64,000 nucleotides of DNA from Metridium senile (taxonomy: Eukaryota; Cnidaria; Anthozoa; Actiniaria; Metridiidae): NCBI GenBank assembly GCA_949775045.1, contig OX459105.1, positions 9,502,547-9,566,546 on the forward strand. Direction: 5' to 3'. This document shows, piece after piece, positions 1-13,180 of this stretch (position 1 is the stretch's first letter; the number at the start of each line of letters is the position of its first letter). Position numbers and translations under genes: made by a program. Below the pieces are notes generated by a model. It did not search any database. It was not told the DNA's origin and saw only the letters and a list, made by a program, of their open reading frames with translations.

Positions 1-427
1 TCTTTTAATTTAATTAAGGAATGAAAATTAAGATAGCATAACCTCCTTCAACTGTGTTCTATCGATAAGCTTTTGATTTAAAAATGCACCGAACCGGTTC
101 TCCGCACATTTTCTATTCATATCATTTCTTTTATCAAATACGACTCCCAGTAGACATGTAATGCGTGAGATTTGAAAAGTCGTTCTTTTATTTCTTAACT
201 CAAATCATGTGCCTTTGTTAGAATAGGATTAAATCATTGTGTTTTTTTTTTGTGAGAAAACCTTCTCAAGTGTGAAATGAGTTTGTTACATACCTCGCAT
301 GTTCGGCTATAAGCCTATACATCCCTTGGGCCTGCATTCTCGGTATGTAACTCTTACTTATTAATATCCAAAATATAATATAATATAATAAATATATAAT
401 ATTAAATATTACGTATATTTAATTTAG

Positions 428-1835
428 GAGCCTAAGGTATAACAACCTGAGCAAATGGGATGGAAAACTGTACAATGACACTCCGCAAATATCTATACTA
501 AACCTCCAAGGCAATCCTTATCTAAAACTGAAAACGTTACGTCCTTTACTGGAAAACACAACACTTAAATCGATCCTTGGTGTGGCCACATCACCATCCT
601 GTGTACAATGCAACTTGACCAGACAAAGTAGTTCTCTACAATACTTATTTTCCAGCAAGAAGCTTAATTGCGTATATATACCAGAAAGGCACCAACATGA
701 GCTTAAATATCTTTTGAAGAAATCTCTGGTATTCCAGGGCGTTTGTGCGAACGGAAACGAATGTAAGATGATATTTGCTGATAATAAAGAAAAAAAACTT
801 ATGAAAGATCTTTTTGTGGACAAATGTAAAAAAGCAATCAGTTCGCTAAGGCCTATCATCATCACACTTGGAATTGTTGCCTTGGTTTTCAACATTGTGG
901 TTGTTATGGTTATTGTTACTACAAAGTCCCTGCGAAGTAAAACCGCCTTTTTGTTGATCACTCATATGTCTTTCTGTGACATTCTTATTGGAATCTACGC
1001 CATCGCAGTTGGACATGGACATGGTTCATTTTCTGATGGTGTTTCAGAATTTATTCAATGGCGTAAAAATATCTGCCCATATTTCAGGACTGTGTTTGTT
1101 CTTGGTCAAATCATGGAAGTAGTGACATCGTTGCTTCTCACAACAGAACGTTATTTAGCCATTGTGTACTGTATGAACCCCTTGATACGTTTGACTAAGC
1201 GCAAAGTTTTTGTTGTTCTTGCAGTGTTCTGGATGTTTGCTGCATTAATGTGCTTTATGCTTCAATACTACGACGCTAGTATTATTACAGACAATACAAT
1301 GTGTGTCATTATCAGATTCGTAGATTTGCATGAAACTGATTTATTTTTCAGTCAAGGAATCATGATTATTCTTGTTGTCATGTACTTTATAACGATGGTA
1401 CAATATTGTCACATCTACTTCGTTGCAAGAAAGTCCTCTCAAAATATGGGTCTGCGTCCAGAAGCAAGTTTAGCTTACAGAATAAGTATAATGGTGATCT
1501 CAAGCTTTGTGTTTTTGGCTGTCCCGAATCTGGCTCTTTTCATTGTATCAGCCATAAGCACCAAATTCGTTGGAGCACCACAGCATATTATTCTCTATCA
1601 ATGGCTGCCTCAAGCACTTCTTATATTGAATGCCTGCTTAAACCCACTCCTGTTAGCTTATCGAAATGATAAGTTTGTCAGTGCTTTGAGGAAGCACAAG
1701 CAAACATTGATGAGACAACAGTTGCGTGGCGTCGTTGCACATTCTAGCCATCAAAACCCTGGGTTTGAACTAAAAGAACAGAGTCAGTTCAGTACTGTGA
1801 TCAAGAATGCAAACAGTGAAGAGACAGAGGTGTGA
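428..1835 (+). CDS. Gene A: terminal 7TM exon of an LGR-like (LRR) GPCR, 5' partial
   Basis: This is the last coding exon of a rhodopsin-class receptor of the LRR-containing (LGR/relaxin-receptor-like) type. A splice acceptor (tttag) ends at 427; the exon then reads open for 468 codons to TGA at 1833-1835. It begins with the end of an LRR (SLRYNNLS, then [14 protein letters not shown]), followed by a Cys-rich juxtamembrane part (SCVQCNLTRQ) and seven hydrophobic segments from about 845 to 1675. TM3 ends in [10 protein letters not shown] (ERY in place of DRY), and TM7 has NPLLLAY. The C-terminus EETEV fits a class I PDZ ligand. The upstream LRR and signal-peptide exons are not in positions 1-427, so they must lie off the window. 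The paralogous exons of genes C, D and E start at the same splice site. Ligand unknown. Confidence 0.88.
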
Positions 1836-3477
1836 AATTATGTATCTGATGACTTAACTGATGATCGTTAGTTGTCAAACTCATAAATAATTAATGCTCG
1901 TCTAATTCGATCACATCCATGCATTTGGAAACTCAGTCAAGCACTTGAATACATAATTCATTTACAACACTAGCTTAAAAGCACAAGCAAACATTGGTGA
2001 GACAATCGTTGCGTGGCGTCGTTATACATTCTAGCCATCAAAACCTTGGGTTTGAACTAAAAGAACAGAGCCCACGTTTCTTGTTTTTTGAAACCCGATG
2101 AAACACTCGTATTTAAGTTTCAAATATTACAAAAATTGTGTTTAGAGTTGTGATATTATATTACTGAGGTGATTAACGTTTTCACTGAAAAAAACGGTTT
2201 GAAAAACATTGCGTGCGTCCCTCCAGTATGAAAACTCTCGAGCTTTTGGTGTTGACCCCATTTTTCACGGGTTCAAGGTTTAACGTTTGCCTACACTTAT
2301 TCCCGTGTTTGTTTATCTGATAAAATAATAAAAATAATAATTTTAATATTTATAATGCGCAAAAATACATGCTCAGGTAGGTTAATGCCTGGGTTTCAGA
2401 TGCTTTCAAAATGGCGGCCATAAAAGTTAAGGGGGTGGTCTATATTCAATAATTTTAACAATTTCACTTTAAAACATCGTTAAGAATGTTTAGGGTCAGC
2501 AAATAAACAAATTTTGTTTGTTGTTTCCATGGAAACGTGGAATGTGACCTTTGAACTCTAAGTTAAAGCAAATTTTAAAAACTGCCTCGTGAGGAAAGGA
2601 AAGGCTAAAAAATATGAAAATTTTAAAACGTGATGTTATTAATGTTCGGACAGGTATTACTGATCCAACTAGATATGATGTCCATTTTATCAGGAAACCT
2701 ATTTTAGGACACATGAAATATGATACTTTCGAAATAACTTCGTAGTCAAAATTGTTGTGCACGATATCTAGTTGTACTGATAAGCACTAAGGTATGTTGT
2801 ATTACTTCCACTAATTTAAATCTAGATTGTTTTGCGCTTTGTTTTCCTCGCGAAGCTTTAAAACAAAATTCCTTAAAAAAGAGGTCAAAGGTTAGGATTT
2901 GGTTTCCATGGTAACATTAATGCATCAAATCGTTAAGAATAACGAGATCTTTGAAACTGAATAGGAATTAGCAGTTCAATTTGCTCCTAACAAAATTAAG
3001 GACTGATTGAATGTTCAATTGGGCGTGGTCCCATTGACCCAGGCATTAACTTGCCTGAGTGTGTATATGATCTAATGCGTAATACTTGATACAAAATAAT
3101 CGTTATGTAATATATACAATTCCCGACTCCAAAAACGAGTTGGGGGACTGGTACTAGAATGACTGAGAAGGCCTGGGCAAATTGTTCGGGTAGACGAAAC
3201 AAAATGGCGTCTGTAGCAAACCTTCACAAAATTCTGATTGCACTGCGAGTAAAAGGGTTTTCTTTACTGATGTTTAACTTGACGAACACCAGAAGAATGA
3301 AATGTGAAATTTGTTTTTTACCATCACTAAGCGAAAAACAACTAAAAAAAGTTTGAAGAAAACCGTTTTATCCGCTCGTGCACGGATGTCGTGAGCACAG
3401 GCAGGTCTGGACTGTAATCGACAATGGCTCTCAGCCAATCAGCGCGCGAGAAATTTACAAGTTATGGTAAAAAAAAA
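1836..3477. other. Intergenic region downstream of gene A
   Basis: Apart from the 90-bp tail remnant at 1981-2070, no gene is visible. Open frames are short and have no recognisable motif. Confidence 0.5.
1981..2070 (+). pseudogene. Duplicated remnant of a receptor 3' coding end
   Basis: About 90 bp closely repeat positions 1694-1783 of gene A (the cytoplasmic tail from gcacaagcaaacattg to aaaagaacagag) in the same orientation, 145 bp after gene A's stop. After the match the text continues 'cccacg', which is closer to the corresponding tail of gene E than to gene A. It looks like the stub of a lost neighbouring paralogue or a partial tandem duplication. Confidence 0.75.
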
Positions 3478-3880
3478 TTATCCGTTCGAATATGAGTAGG
3501 GAGACTGTTCCATGATTGTTTTGGTGCTGCAGATGAAAAGGCTTGATCGCCTAATGTCTTCTTAGTGATTATATTTGATAATTTAAGAACAAGTCCATCA
3601 TTTGACCTTTATTGATAACGTCCACTCTCTTTGAAAGAAACTAAGTCACATAGATAACTTGGGGTTAGCCCATTAAGTACTTTAAAAGTAATAGCAATTA
3701 ACTTTAATTTCATTCGAAACTCTACTGGAAGCCAGTGCAAATTATATAAAACTGGCGTTATTTGTGAGAACTTTGGAAGATTATGAATCAATCTAGCAGC
3801 AAAGATTTGGAGACGTTGTAATTTTGCAATATCTTTAGCTGGGATTCCATATAAAATATTATTACAATAGTCAATGCGTC
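3478..3880 (-). pseudogene. LINE reverse-transcriptase C-terminal fragment
   Basis: Read on the minus strand, 3880 down to 3609 encodes the end of a non-LTR retrotransposon polymerase: RIDYCNNILYGIP, KLQRLQIFAARLI, LHWLPVEFRMK and TFKVLNGLTPSYLCDLV, a motif order typical of CR1/L2/Jockey-like RT C-termini. An in-frame stop then interrupts it, and the following sequence to about 3478 still encodes the usual tail (GDQAFSSAAPKQSWNSLP). It is truncated 5', where it abuts the hexanucleotide tract. Dead fragment; the clade is not resolved. Confidence 0.75.
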
Positions 3881-4092
3881 CAACACCAACCTGACCAACA
3901 CCAAAACCAACACCAACATCACCAACACCAACACCAACACCGACACCACACCGATACCAACCTGACCAACACAAAAAATGACACCAACATAACCAACACA
4001 AACACAAACACCGACACCAACCTGACCAACACAAACAGCAACCTGACCAACACCAACACCAACACCAACACCAACACCAACACCAACACCAA
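3881..4092. repeat. (AACACC)n-rich hexanucleotide tract
   Basis: Degenerate tandem repeat built on CCAACA/ACCAAC with interspersed CTGACCAACAC variants. The same hexamer (complement GGTGTT) flanks gene C and lies in the end of gene D. Confidence 0.9.
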
Positions 4093-4283
4093 TATCATCT
4101 TATCATGACCGTCGATCACCATCGATATCATGCACTCTTATCGACACTATCAACATTATCATCATCATTTTAATTTAATTATAATGTTGTTAAAACAACA
4201 TTATCATAAGATATTATTATCATCATCTTTATCAACACTAAAAACAATCATTGAAAGACTGTATTATTTATTAGTAATAGATA

Positions 4284-4394
4284 AAATATGAGCAGGAGAC
4301 CTTTATGGGCATTTAAAAAGGCGAGCCTCAGGCGAGCTTTTTTAAGCCCATAAAGGTCGGACGCTAATATTTCATGTGACTTATCAAATTCCAA
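4284..4394. repeat. Short foldback (hairpin) element
   Basis: The arms gacctttatgggc and gcccataaaggtc surround gcgagcctcaggcgagc. The core hairpin is about 4299-4359, and weaker complementarity extends outward. MITE-like; no coding capacity. Confidence 0.6.
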
Positions 4395-5312
4395 CATTCA
4401 TTTAAAACTCATTTATTTATTAGTTATTGAAGCTAGAAAAGTTCAAAATTAATGAACATTTCTAGTATTGACGTGATCATAACATTAAGATCATGCATGC
4501 ACACTGTGTCACTCTTGACATCCCACATTTGAAAGTGGTCTTGTTAAGTACAGTATAGGAGGCTGCTAGGAAAGTGGGATGGTTTAAAAAAACCCGGCAA
4601 AGGTCGATGATGCGATGATACCTTTGCTGGTGTTTGTGCCATCAGCACTATTAACTTTGATACAGATTAGATGTTTTATTTAATATCAGATCTTTATCAA
4701 AGTTAATGAAACTGATGCATAAAATATCAATCCTTTATTGGGATTTAAAAGTCGACTGTACATGTGACCACAATGGACAACCACGATTGGACTCATAGGT
4801 CATGAATTATTCATGAATTTGATAAAACTCAGTTAAACATAGATTTTGAGGTATTAACAATACTAAAGTTTCTCTGAAGTTCTTCAATTGTCTTACTTGT
4901 AGTTTATGATAAGATTGACAAGAAAAGAGAAGAAGAAAAATCACTACTACCGTTGCTATATGCGGAATGAAGGAAAAGAGTATTTTTTAAATAAAGAAAC
5001 ACTTCAAATAGAAGATCAAAGGGAAAGTTTGGCGGCGAGTCAATATTATCATAACTTGTGCAAATAAACAATTTTATGTAACGATCGATTTTTGACAAAC
5101 TGTTTTGTTAAAGGTGAAAAACCTCTCAAACCTATGTCATATTGGTGCATTTCCCTGTGACAGTAATTGATTTAACTCATTAAGTACACGACATGGAATC
5201 TTAATCTATAAGGCTATAAGAAATGCTACTTTATCAACGATAACTCATTTACCACAACCACTGTGTCGACAAACTGAAGAAATTTATTTTAATTACAGTG
5301 ATCGACGCAAGA

Positions 5313-8300
5313 ATGCAGCGTACAAAATATCAAGTTAATGGTTCCAAGAATTACTGTTGGATATTTGTGGTGGTTGTTCTCTGTTCAAATAAGGTGTCTT
5401 CTCAAAAGTGTACGTTTTCTACAAACAGGGACAGCACGTATTCAGCCATCTGCAATGTGATAAACTCGAGCGAAATCAAGTTAATCGCCAACAAGAGTCT
5501 TATATCATCAATGTAAGTAGCTTTAAATTCTAAAAAGTGATTTCTGAAAATATAGATATATATTTTAAATCCTATTTTGTTTTTTTAATTCAAAACTTCT
5601 ATTTAAGGTATACCCCAAACATTGTTTTAATTATTGAACTGCATGTATAAACTTGGCAGACTGTTTTTTTAAAAATATTATTTCTTCTTCAAAGTTTATT
5701 TTAAAAATGTCAGTCTTTTTACATCGATATTCGAGCATGCTCACTTTTATTTCTAGCCTACTTGATTGACCTTATTTCAGGCTGTATTTGGCAAATCGTC
5801 TTTTTCTTAAATTCAGGTTTTTATTTCGTTATTGCCATAATGTTTACTTTCCTATTTTGCAAAGAACCGAGATTTTGTTTACATCATTTCACACTCCCTC
5901 TCTCTTTGTTCAAACACAAATTACACGACTTTTTTTACCATTGATGTTTTATTAAATGTTAAAAAAAGAACCGTCAACTCAAGGATTCGGACCTGCCTCC
6001 GTCATTAATATTGAATTATTTTTTTTTTCTTTGCAGAACTCTCTCGAACAACAAACTGAAATCATTAAAAAAAGGGAATTTTCAGAATTTTTCAAGGCTG
6101 CGCTTTTTGTAAGTTGATGATATGATGCAAATTTCAGACATGTCCACTCGCCAAATTAAAACAAATGAGTACTTTCCAATTAAAGTTGCAGCTTTGAACT
6201 AGAAATTGCATGGATGTGAGAAAATATGCTAATAGTTTTGGACAAAAATTTGGTTTATTATCTGGATTTGTTTTTAAAATTAAACCAGTGGGCGTTGGCG
6301 AGTGTACTCAAAAATCTTCGGAATCACTGCGTAGTGAAAACATTATCAAAGAAACATAATCGACTTCGCCTCGTGCTCATTTTAAAAACATTTAGAAATG
6401 GGACGTAGGCGAGTGCACACGCACATGCCTCACACAGTTATGTTTCAGAAAAAAGTAATTGTCATTGTTTTTAATCCTGAAGTTATCATTCATAGGTACT
6501 TGGACCATAATTTGATCAAGAATTTGGGTGTGAGCACATTCTCAAATCTCAGCAATCTTGAAATTCTGTAAGTATCTTTGATTTTACCAAACAAGAAAGC
6601 AGACAGATAAACTAAGCTGTCTATAACTAACTGTTAGTGAGGACATAAGCATCGTAAATGTCGACATTTTTAGCTTACTTCTTCTTGAACGTTTATTGCA
6701 ATTTTTCAAAATGGAACATTGAATCCAATAGCGCTTGTTGTTCATGATCGGTAAATCCTATATCTTATCTAATTGATCAAGAGATTTGCAGTGGGTTTAT
6801 AAAGTAACAAAAAAACTAAAGCTTCAAAGAGTTCACGGATCAACTGTCCAAAGTGGACAGCAGAAGACAAAATATAGAAATGCAGGGGGAAAATAATAAT
6901 ATTTAGGAATTAATTCAGTCAATATTATTCTGCTTCAAAGTGTTCACGGATCAACTGTTCAAAGTGGTCAGAAGGCAAATGATTATTAAACATTTTTTTT
7001 TTTTTTTTTTTTTTTTCACTGTAAATCCAGCTGCAGACAAAAATATAAAAAAGCAGGGGGGAAATAAGTCAATATTTTTTTAATGACTTGTCTCGCTTCC
7101 CTTTAGAATAGCCCTATTCAAATATTGCTCCATGATCAAATGACAAATGATTATTAAACTTTCACGAAGATCAATCGGTGAACTGAGTACAGCTTTCGCG
7201 TTACTTAGTAACTTTACAATTTAAATGAACCAAGTTACTCGGTTGACATTTCCTATATTAAATATTATAGTTGACAAATAAAACCCGTTGGTTCTATTTG
7301 TCAACTTGACACTGTGGTCATAATTGGCAGGATATATTTTCATCCACTGTTTGTAATATAGTTTACACCCTTTCCGAGATAGTTTTTCACCTGTGAAAAG
7401 CTTGCAAGCTATAGGTGCAATAGAATAGAATAGAATAGAATCTTTATTTGCTCTTTGTATATACTAATTACATTATACATTATATTATACATTTTACATT
7501 TTTCTTTCTATATTCGTTTGTATGTTTGTATGAGTGCTTCTATTATACATGTTTTATAAATATGGAAATTGAGAAAAGCACCATGGTTCACTTCAGAAAC
7601 TATAAATATGCATTCGGCACACCTTTCTTGCTGTCGATTTTAAAAGATAAAATAGCCTTTTATCAATAGTACATTGACAAGTGTGGCGATGTGGCCATAT
7701 AATCTATGCCTTTTACAATGGCTTACATAGGTTACCCGTTGTCCCCATGCACTACTAGCTGGTGACAAAGTTTCTCAAAAAGGGTGTATCTATAAGCGTA
7801 CTTGCATATGGCACAGCGTTAATGTTCTTACATATTGAATGATGCCGTGCAGATGTTTTTGTTGTTGTTTTATTAGATCTGGTAGTTTTATTATTAATTC
7901 TGTTTCTCAGTTTTTGGCATTGTATTAGTTGTTGGTAATTTGTTTGAATTGTGTTATTTTATGTTGGGTAGACGTATACATTCTTTGTATTTTGTTTAAT
8001 TAAGTATTTTTTGCTGCATTTTGACATTTTAGTATGTGTTGCCCTGGAAATACAGTTCTATTTTTCGTTTGTGTTGAAGGTCTAGTTAGTCGTGTGTGAC
8101 TGAGGTAGTAAGACAATATAATAAATAAATGAAACAGAAGTGCGAATGGAAAAAAAAAACATTTATACCTTGAAAAACAGTTAAAAGAAAAACAAAGAAT
8201 CAAGTTAAACTTAACAAGTTAATCGTATCAAAACAAAAAAACAGTTGACACAAAGCAAATATGCATTTTCAATTTCAATTTCAGTTTCTTGATTTTTTCA

Positions 8301-11300
8301 AGTGAATAAGAATTCTTTCAGATTGAATAAACATGAAATCAGTCAGTCAAATATTGAGACAGCAATGTATGCAGTTTAAACTTTTAAGAAAGCTTTACTG
8401 GGCAAATATCATTGATTTATTTAATTTGCAAATGTCATTTTCTTTGGAAAGTCAATTCCCTTAGCTTGGCAGTTTCAATTGATAAAGACGAGCAGCAATT
8501 TAAATGTGACAAGTTTCCATTGACAATTTTATTGCTCGCGAAGAAATCCGCAATTTTTCCTTGTGGGAATTTTAATTTACTTGTCAATTTAATTGCACGT
8601 GAAGACGATTAGCAATTTTGATATGTCAGTAACAAGTTCCTTAACAATTTTATTATTGCTCGTGAAGAACAATTTTTCCTTGTTGGCAAGTTTCATTTAC
8701 TTGTCGGCAATTTCATTGCTGGTGAAGACGGTGGTCAGTAATTTTTTCTTGACAAGTTTCCTTGACAATTTCATTGCTCGTGTGAAGACGATCACCAATT
8801 GTGCGGCGACAATTCTTTTTTGACAATGTACTTGCTGTAATTGCTTATGTAGATAATTAACACGTTTTCCACGACAAATTTTCGCAATCTGCACGATCAA
8901 TTTTTCCTTGTTAGCTGTTAAGGCAACCTGTCAACACGAGTAATTTGCATATTATTCACCGCAGTATTTTTTACTTTTCGATCAAACAATAAACCTAATG
9001 TTTATCATTCTAATATGTTTCTATACAGTATATAAGAGCAAATATATTATATGTGATGCGCTTAAAATTAAATTATTAGTATTTGTAACGCCATTGGTAT
9101 ATTTATAGAATCATTTATTTCCGAATAATTGTTTTCCCCAATCAGCAGCTTCCGTTTATCCAAACAATTTTAGTATTTTAGATATATAGTATATTTCCGC
9201 TGTTGTTATGTGAGTTAGGTATGGTGCCAGAATAATATATGTATGTGTATGGTGAGCGAATGTAGGATTTACCCTAACGATCCGAGAAACGTTGTCACCC
9301 GTTATAGCCTAGTACAAGCTATTAGCGCATGGGAGTATTAGTAACCTTAGCCTCCTCCACAGGCTTTTCTGTGATTTAATTTGGATTTGGGTTTGCTGTG
9401 CTGCTTCTAAAGAGGGAAAATCCAAAGATGAAACACAGGCAGCCCAATTTTAATAACTAGTATTGTTCTTGACTGGCTAGCCTCGCATACATGTGAAAAC
9501 TCCATTGTGTTTAAACATGAACACGAGGCTGGTCAGTCAAGAACAATAGCTATTAAAATTGGACGCCATATTTCGAATCGGTGTAATTTGCATCTGAACT
9601 GATCCATGTTACTTTGCGCCACTAGATAAAGGGGTTTTGACAAACTTTATTGGAAAGAGTGTACTTACATATTCGCCACTGGCTAATAAGGGGATCAGAT
9701 TCCGCAATGGCTCCGGTATATCACGATTGACGTTTACAAACTAATAAGCACTTAGGTGTTGGAGTCTTTCTCAAATTCACATCGAACTTTTGTTACCCTT
9801 TTTCAGTGATTTAAGCTCTAACCAGCTACAGACATGGAGTGGCGATTGGACAAAGGATCTCTCTTCCCTTCGATCTCTAAACCTTGATCATAATGATGAC
9901 TTTGAGCTCAAGAAAACCGACCTAACCTCTACCTATGCAAGCTTCACCGGAGCAAACGTTGCAGGCCACCAATGCAAAGTCTGCAATCTTACCAGAGTTG
10001 TGAACGTTTCTAGAGCACTACTGGTCAAGAAGATGCTGGGGCAATTTTTGCGTCAAGGCTGCATTTACTACCCAGACAAGGAAGAAGACGCAGAAGCCGA
10101 AACAGCTATAGAAACAATACGTAGAAAGTATGTGATGTACAAAGGCGCTTGCCAAATAAAACCGCCAAAACAGAAGACTTGTGATATTCATTTGACAAGT
10201 CTGCTAAGTCTTGAAAGGTACACAGGGAATCTTCTACCACCATAATCATCATCTTAGTTGTCATCATCAATCATCACATCAATCATTACATCTTCTTTAT
10301 ATTAGTTCGAGTTCAGTTTATTTTTTGTCACAAGAATATTACAACATTATTATATTATTACTTTATTACACTATCATCATCTTAATTATTATCACCACTG
10401 ATCATCATCTTCCACACCATCTTAGTTATCACCTTCTCAAACTCATTAATAATTCATTATCTCAGGGACCAATTACAACTTTGTATTTCAGTCACGTGCA
10501 TAGGTCTTGATACACCGTTCTCAAACTCATTAATAATTCATTATCTCAGGGACCAATTACAACTTTGTATTTCAGTCACGTGCATAGGTCTTGATACACC
10601 GATCAAACACTGATCAAGACACTGATCAAGACACTGTATAAATTAGCTTAAAAGTAATTTCTCATTCATTCCAATTTACTCTTTTGTTTTCTTTATTCCA
10701 CTGCTATCTCCTTTTTTACCTGTCATGCCTGTTTATTTACCTACCTACCTAACTAATTGCCTAACATTTAATTTTTATTCTATATTTATTTTTTATTTTA
10801 TATTTATTTTTTATTTTATTTTGGACGTCCTGTGACTCGAACCGGGAACCTCTGGCTTGCAATTCTAATGATTTACCAACTAAGCTAATAACGAATTCGT
10901 TGAAAGTTTTGGGTTGATGTTATATATTATTGATGTTTTGCTCAGAGGGTGATACTAATAATTTGATAAAAAGTTCAAAATGTTTTATTTAGTGAATTGT
11001 TTGAGAAGCCATATCAAAAACTCGTGCTTCGTGTTTGATCAGGGGCTCCAAACACCTCGAAGCGGATAAAAGCACTTGGCCTGCGGTCTCGTGCTTTCAT
11101 CCACTTCTCGGTGTTTGGATCCCCTGATCAAACACTCGCACTCGTTTTTGATCTATTACATCATAATTATTAGCGTCATCATGATCATCCAACATTATCA
11201 CGATCATCATATTCACCCTTATCATATTAATTATTATCACCATTATCACCATCATCCACATTATCTTAGTTATCACCATCATAATTATTAGCATCATCAT

Positions 11301-12691
11301 GATCATCCAACATTATCACGATCATCATATTCACCCTTATCATCTTAATTACTATCACCATTATCCACATTATCTTAGTTATCACCATCATAATTATTAG
11401 CATCATCATGATCATCCAACATTATCTCGAGCCACAATCATCACCGTAACCAACGTAAATGTAATTATAAGTTATAATACCATAAATATTATAAGTATTG
11501 AATAATATGTATCTGATTATAATTCAACATATAATCTTTCAAAATCATCGCTATTTTTAGATTATCACTATTCAACGTCCCCATTACAAAAATAATTATA
11601 TCATCATCATCATCATCATCATTTTCAGGTATTTCAAAGACAGATGCTATCGTGGTGCCCGTGCTCTAAAACCTATCGTCTTTATACTTGGTTCCATCGG
11701 CTTCATCCTCAACCTCTTTGTCGTTACAGCCATTCTCTCACTAAAAAGGCTTCGGAATATGGTCCCATTTTTACTCATCTCTCACTTATCGTTCTGCGAC
11801 TTCCTAACCGGCGTTTACGCCCTCGGAACAGCTTCGGGTCACGAAGTCTCTCCGGATTTCCACGACATCAGACAGTACCGAGAATCCAACGCCAACTGCG
11901 GTGTATTCTGGGTAATCTTCCTTCTTGGCCAGACATTGGGCGTTCTGACGTGTCTCCTAGTTACCATCGAGCGTTTCCTAGCAACGGTGTATTGCATGAA
12001 GCCCCACCTTAGAATCCAAGCTCGCACTGCCTTAATCATCTTACCGATTTTCTGGATCGTAGCATTGTTGATTGCTCTTCCACTGCAGCAGATTGACCAT
12101 CAGAAAATCACAATCAACTTCATGTGTGTGCTCTTGAGAGATTACTCCAAGAAGAAGGGCTTCTTCGTAAGCCAAGGTCTAATGATAGCTTACCTTATTC
12201 TCTATGTCATAGTAGTTGTTTTATACTGTCGTATTTACGCGTTTGTTAGGAAAAGTTCTCGCCAGGTGAATGTCAACAGAGAAGCTAAATTAGCTAAACG
12301 AATAGGGCTCATAGTGTTTACTAACTTTGTCTGCTTTGCGCTGCCTAATCTCTCCATGCTAATATTCACCACTACTGGTCTATATGCCCCTCTTGACCAC
12401 ATCCCTAATACGATAATTCGACGCTGGGTCCCTCCCATGTTTCTCGTTGTCAATGCAACCGCTAACCCTTTTTTCTTCGCTTTCGGTAATAAGTTGTTCT
12501 CGTCGTCCGTCAAAGGGGCACTGCGCCGGTTGTTGATTAAACACTTAGATTTTAATACTAATATCTTACAAACATCTAAGGTTAATTCAACGGAGTTGAA
12601 TTCCAAAACCAGAAGCACTGGCTCAACGATGGGGACTCGTCATAAACGAGCACATGAAGAAAGTACAGTCGTTACCGAGACGCATGTCTGA
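5313..12691 (+). CDS. Gene B: complete LGR-like LRR GPCR, 5 exons, 605 aa
   Basis: Exons 5313-5512, 6037-6108, 6496-6567, 9807-10217 and 11629-12691 join in frame with GT/AG junctions (1818 nt, 605 codons plus TGA). Exon 1 starts MQRTKYQ and carries a hydrophobic signal (WIFVVVVLC). Exons 2 and 3 are each exactly 72 nt, one LRR per exon with phase-2 boundaries (TLSNNKLKSL; YLDHNLIKNLG). Exon 4 holds another LRR (DLSSNQLQTW) and a Cys-rich spacer with CKVCNLTR and KGACQIK. Exon 5 encodes the seven helices: SHLSFCDFLTGVYAL (TM2), TIERFLATVYC (TM3 end, ERF in place of DRY), NPFFFAFGNK (TM7). The C-terminus VTETHV fits a PDZ ligand. It lacks the furin-type pro-segment of C, D and E and is clearly the divergent member. 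It probably acts as a plasma-membrane receptor; ligand unknown. A non-coding or coding exon upstream of 5298 cannot be excluded, because an acceptor-like ttacag precedes it. Confidence 0.85.
8452..8905. repeat. Degenerate tandem array in gene B intron 3
   Basis: Recurring modules of the form caatttTattgctcgtgaaga followed by caatttttccttg and gacaagtttcc, repeated about every 60-110 bp with variable spacing. A decayed minisatellite. Confidence 0.6.
9443..9562. repeat. Foldback MITE in gene B intron 3
   Basis: About 40-bp inverted arms: cccaattttaataactagta... on the left and ...tagctattaaaattgg on the right, with attgttcttgactg and cagtcaagaacaat inside them and a roughly 40-bp loop. Confidence 0.75.
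10432..10602. repeat. Two-copy tandem duplication in gene B intron 4
   Basis: A segment of about 84 bp from ttctcaaactcattaataa to ggtcttgatacaccg occurs twice in tandem with almost no difference, so the duplication looks recent. Confidence 0.85.
10821..10893 (-). repeat. tRNA-like sequence (tRNA-derived SINE or tRNA pseudogene)
   Basis: The minus strand shows an A-box-like tagcttagttggt, an anticodon-arm-like stretch and a B-box-like ggttcgagtc about 55 nt downstream. The acceptor-stem halves do not pair well, so a functional tRNA is unlikely. It lies in gene B intron 4. Confidence 0.4.
11013..11152. repeat. Foldback MITE in gene B intron 4
   Basis: Inverted arms of about 50 bp, atcaaaaactcgtgcttcgt... 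and ...cgcactcgtttttgat, including tgtttgatcaggggctccaaacacc and its near-complement. Total 140 bp. Confidence 0.8.
11158..11428. repeat. Tandem repeat, unit about 110-117 bp, 2.4 copies
   Basis: The unit begins catcataattattagc(a/g)tc and includes atgatcatccaacattatc and attcacccttatcat. Two full copies and one partial copy lie just upstream of the last exon of gene B. Confidence 0.8.
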
Positions 12692-12752
12692 ACTTTCCTA
12701 TACAATCTATAGAATAGTCCCTTTCGCGGTTCCCTGTGCCAAAGGTATAGCT

Positions 12753-12886
12753 GGCCTTTGCATCGAAGCGAGACGAGCTTAGAGCTTGCAATGATATAAA
12801 GAGACCTTTTAATGCCTGGCGGGGCAATTATTCACGTGTCTCTATCATTGCAAGCTCAACATTCGTCTCGCTTCGATGCAAAGGCC
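12753..12886. repeat. Foldback element 3' of gene B
   Basis: Arms ggcctttgcatcgaagcgag... and ...ctcgcttcgatgcaaaggcc plus an inner match (gcttgcaatgat / atcattgcaagc). The arms are about 50 bp around a loop of about 30 bp, starting 62 bp after the gene B stop. Confidence 0.8.
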
Positions 12887-13180
12887 TGTGGCTTCCTTTC
12901 AAGGTGGCGCAGTGAGCTGTGAAGGGTACCATTGGCTGCAGTTTGCCCCTTAACAACGATCCGTGCACATGCATAATTGTAAAGCGCATTGAGAGAAGCC
13001 CTTGTAATTGCAGGCCGCGTGGCTGCTGTATGGCATAGATAATCGTGTTTTGAAACAATACTCCACAGAATTTGAATTTGTCAAATAAGCTATATAGACA
13101 CTACATCACTATATACAACATTTCTTTTTGGTAATATATAGTATGTATTAAATTGTATCAAATATAACGAACCGCCACCA

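Larger units (their letters stand above)
6568..9806. other. Long intron 3 of gene B
   Basis: 3.2 kb between the second 72-nt LRR exon and exon 4. It contains a T homopolymer near 6990-7017, a (tagaa)n stretch near 7421-7441, the degenerate array at 8452-8905 and a foldback at 9443-9562. No further LRR exon was found. Confidence 0.6.

Noticed and set aside
582..1835. Start of gene A at the GTG of 582
   Set aside because: The open frame continues upstream to a splice acceptor at 427 with LRR coding sequence conserved in all paralogues, so 582 is inside the exon.
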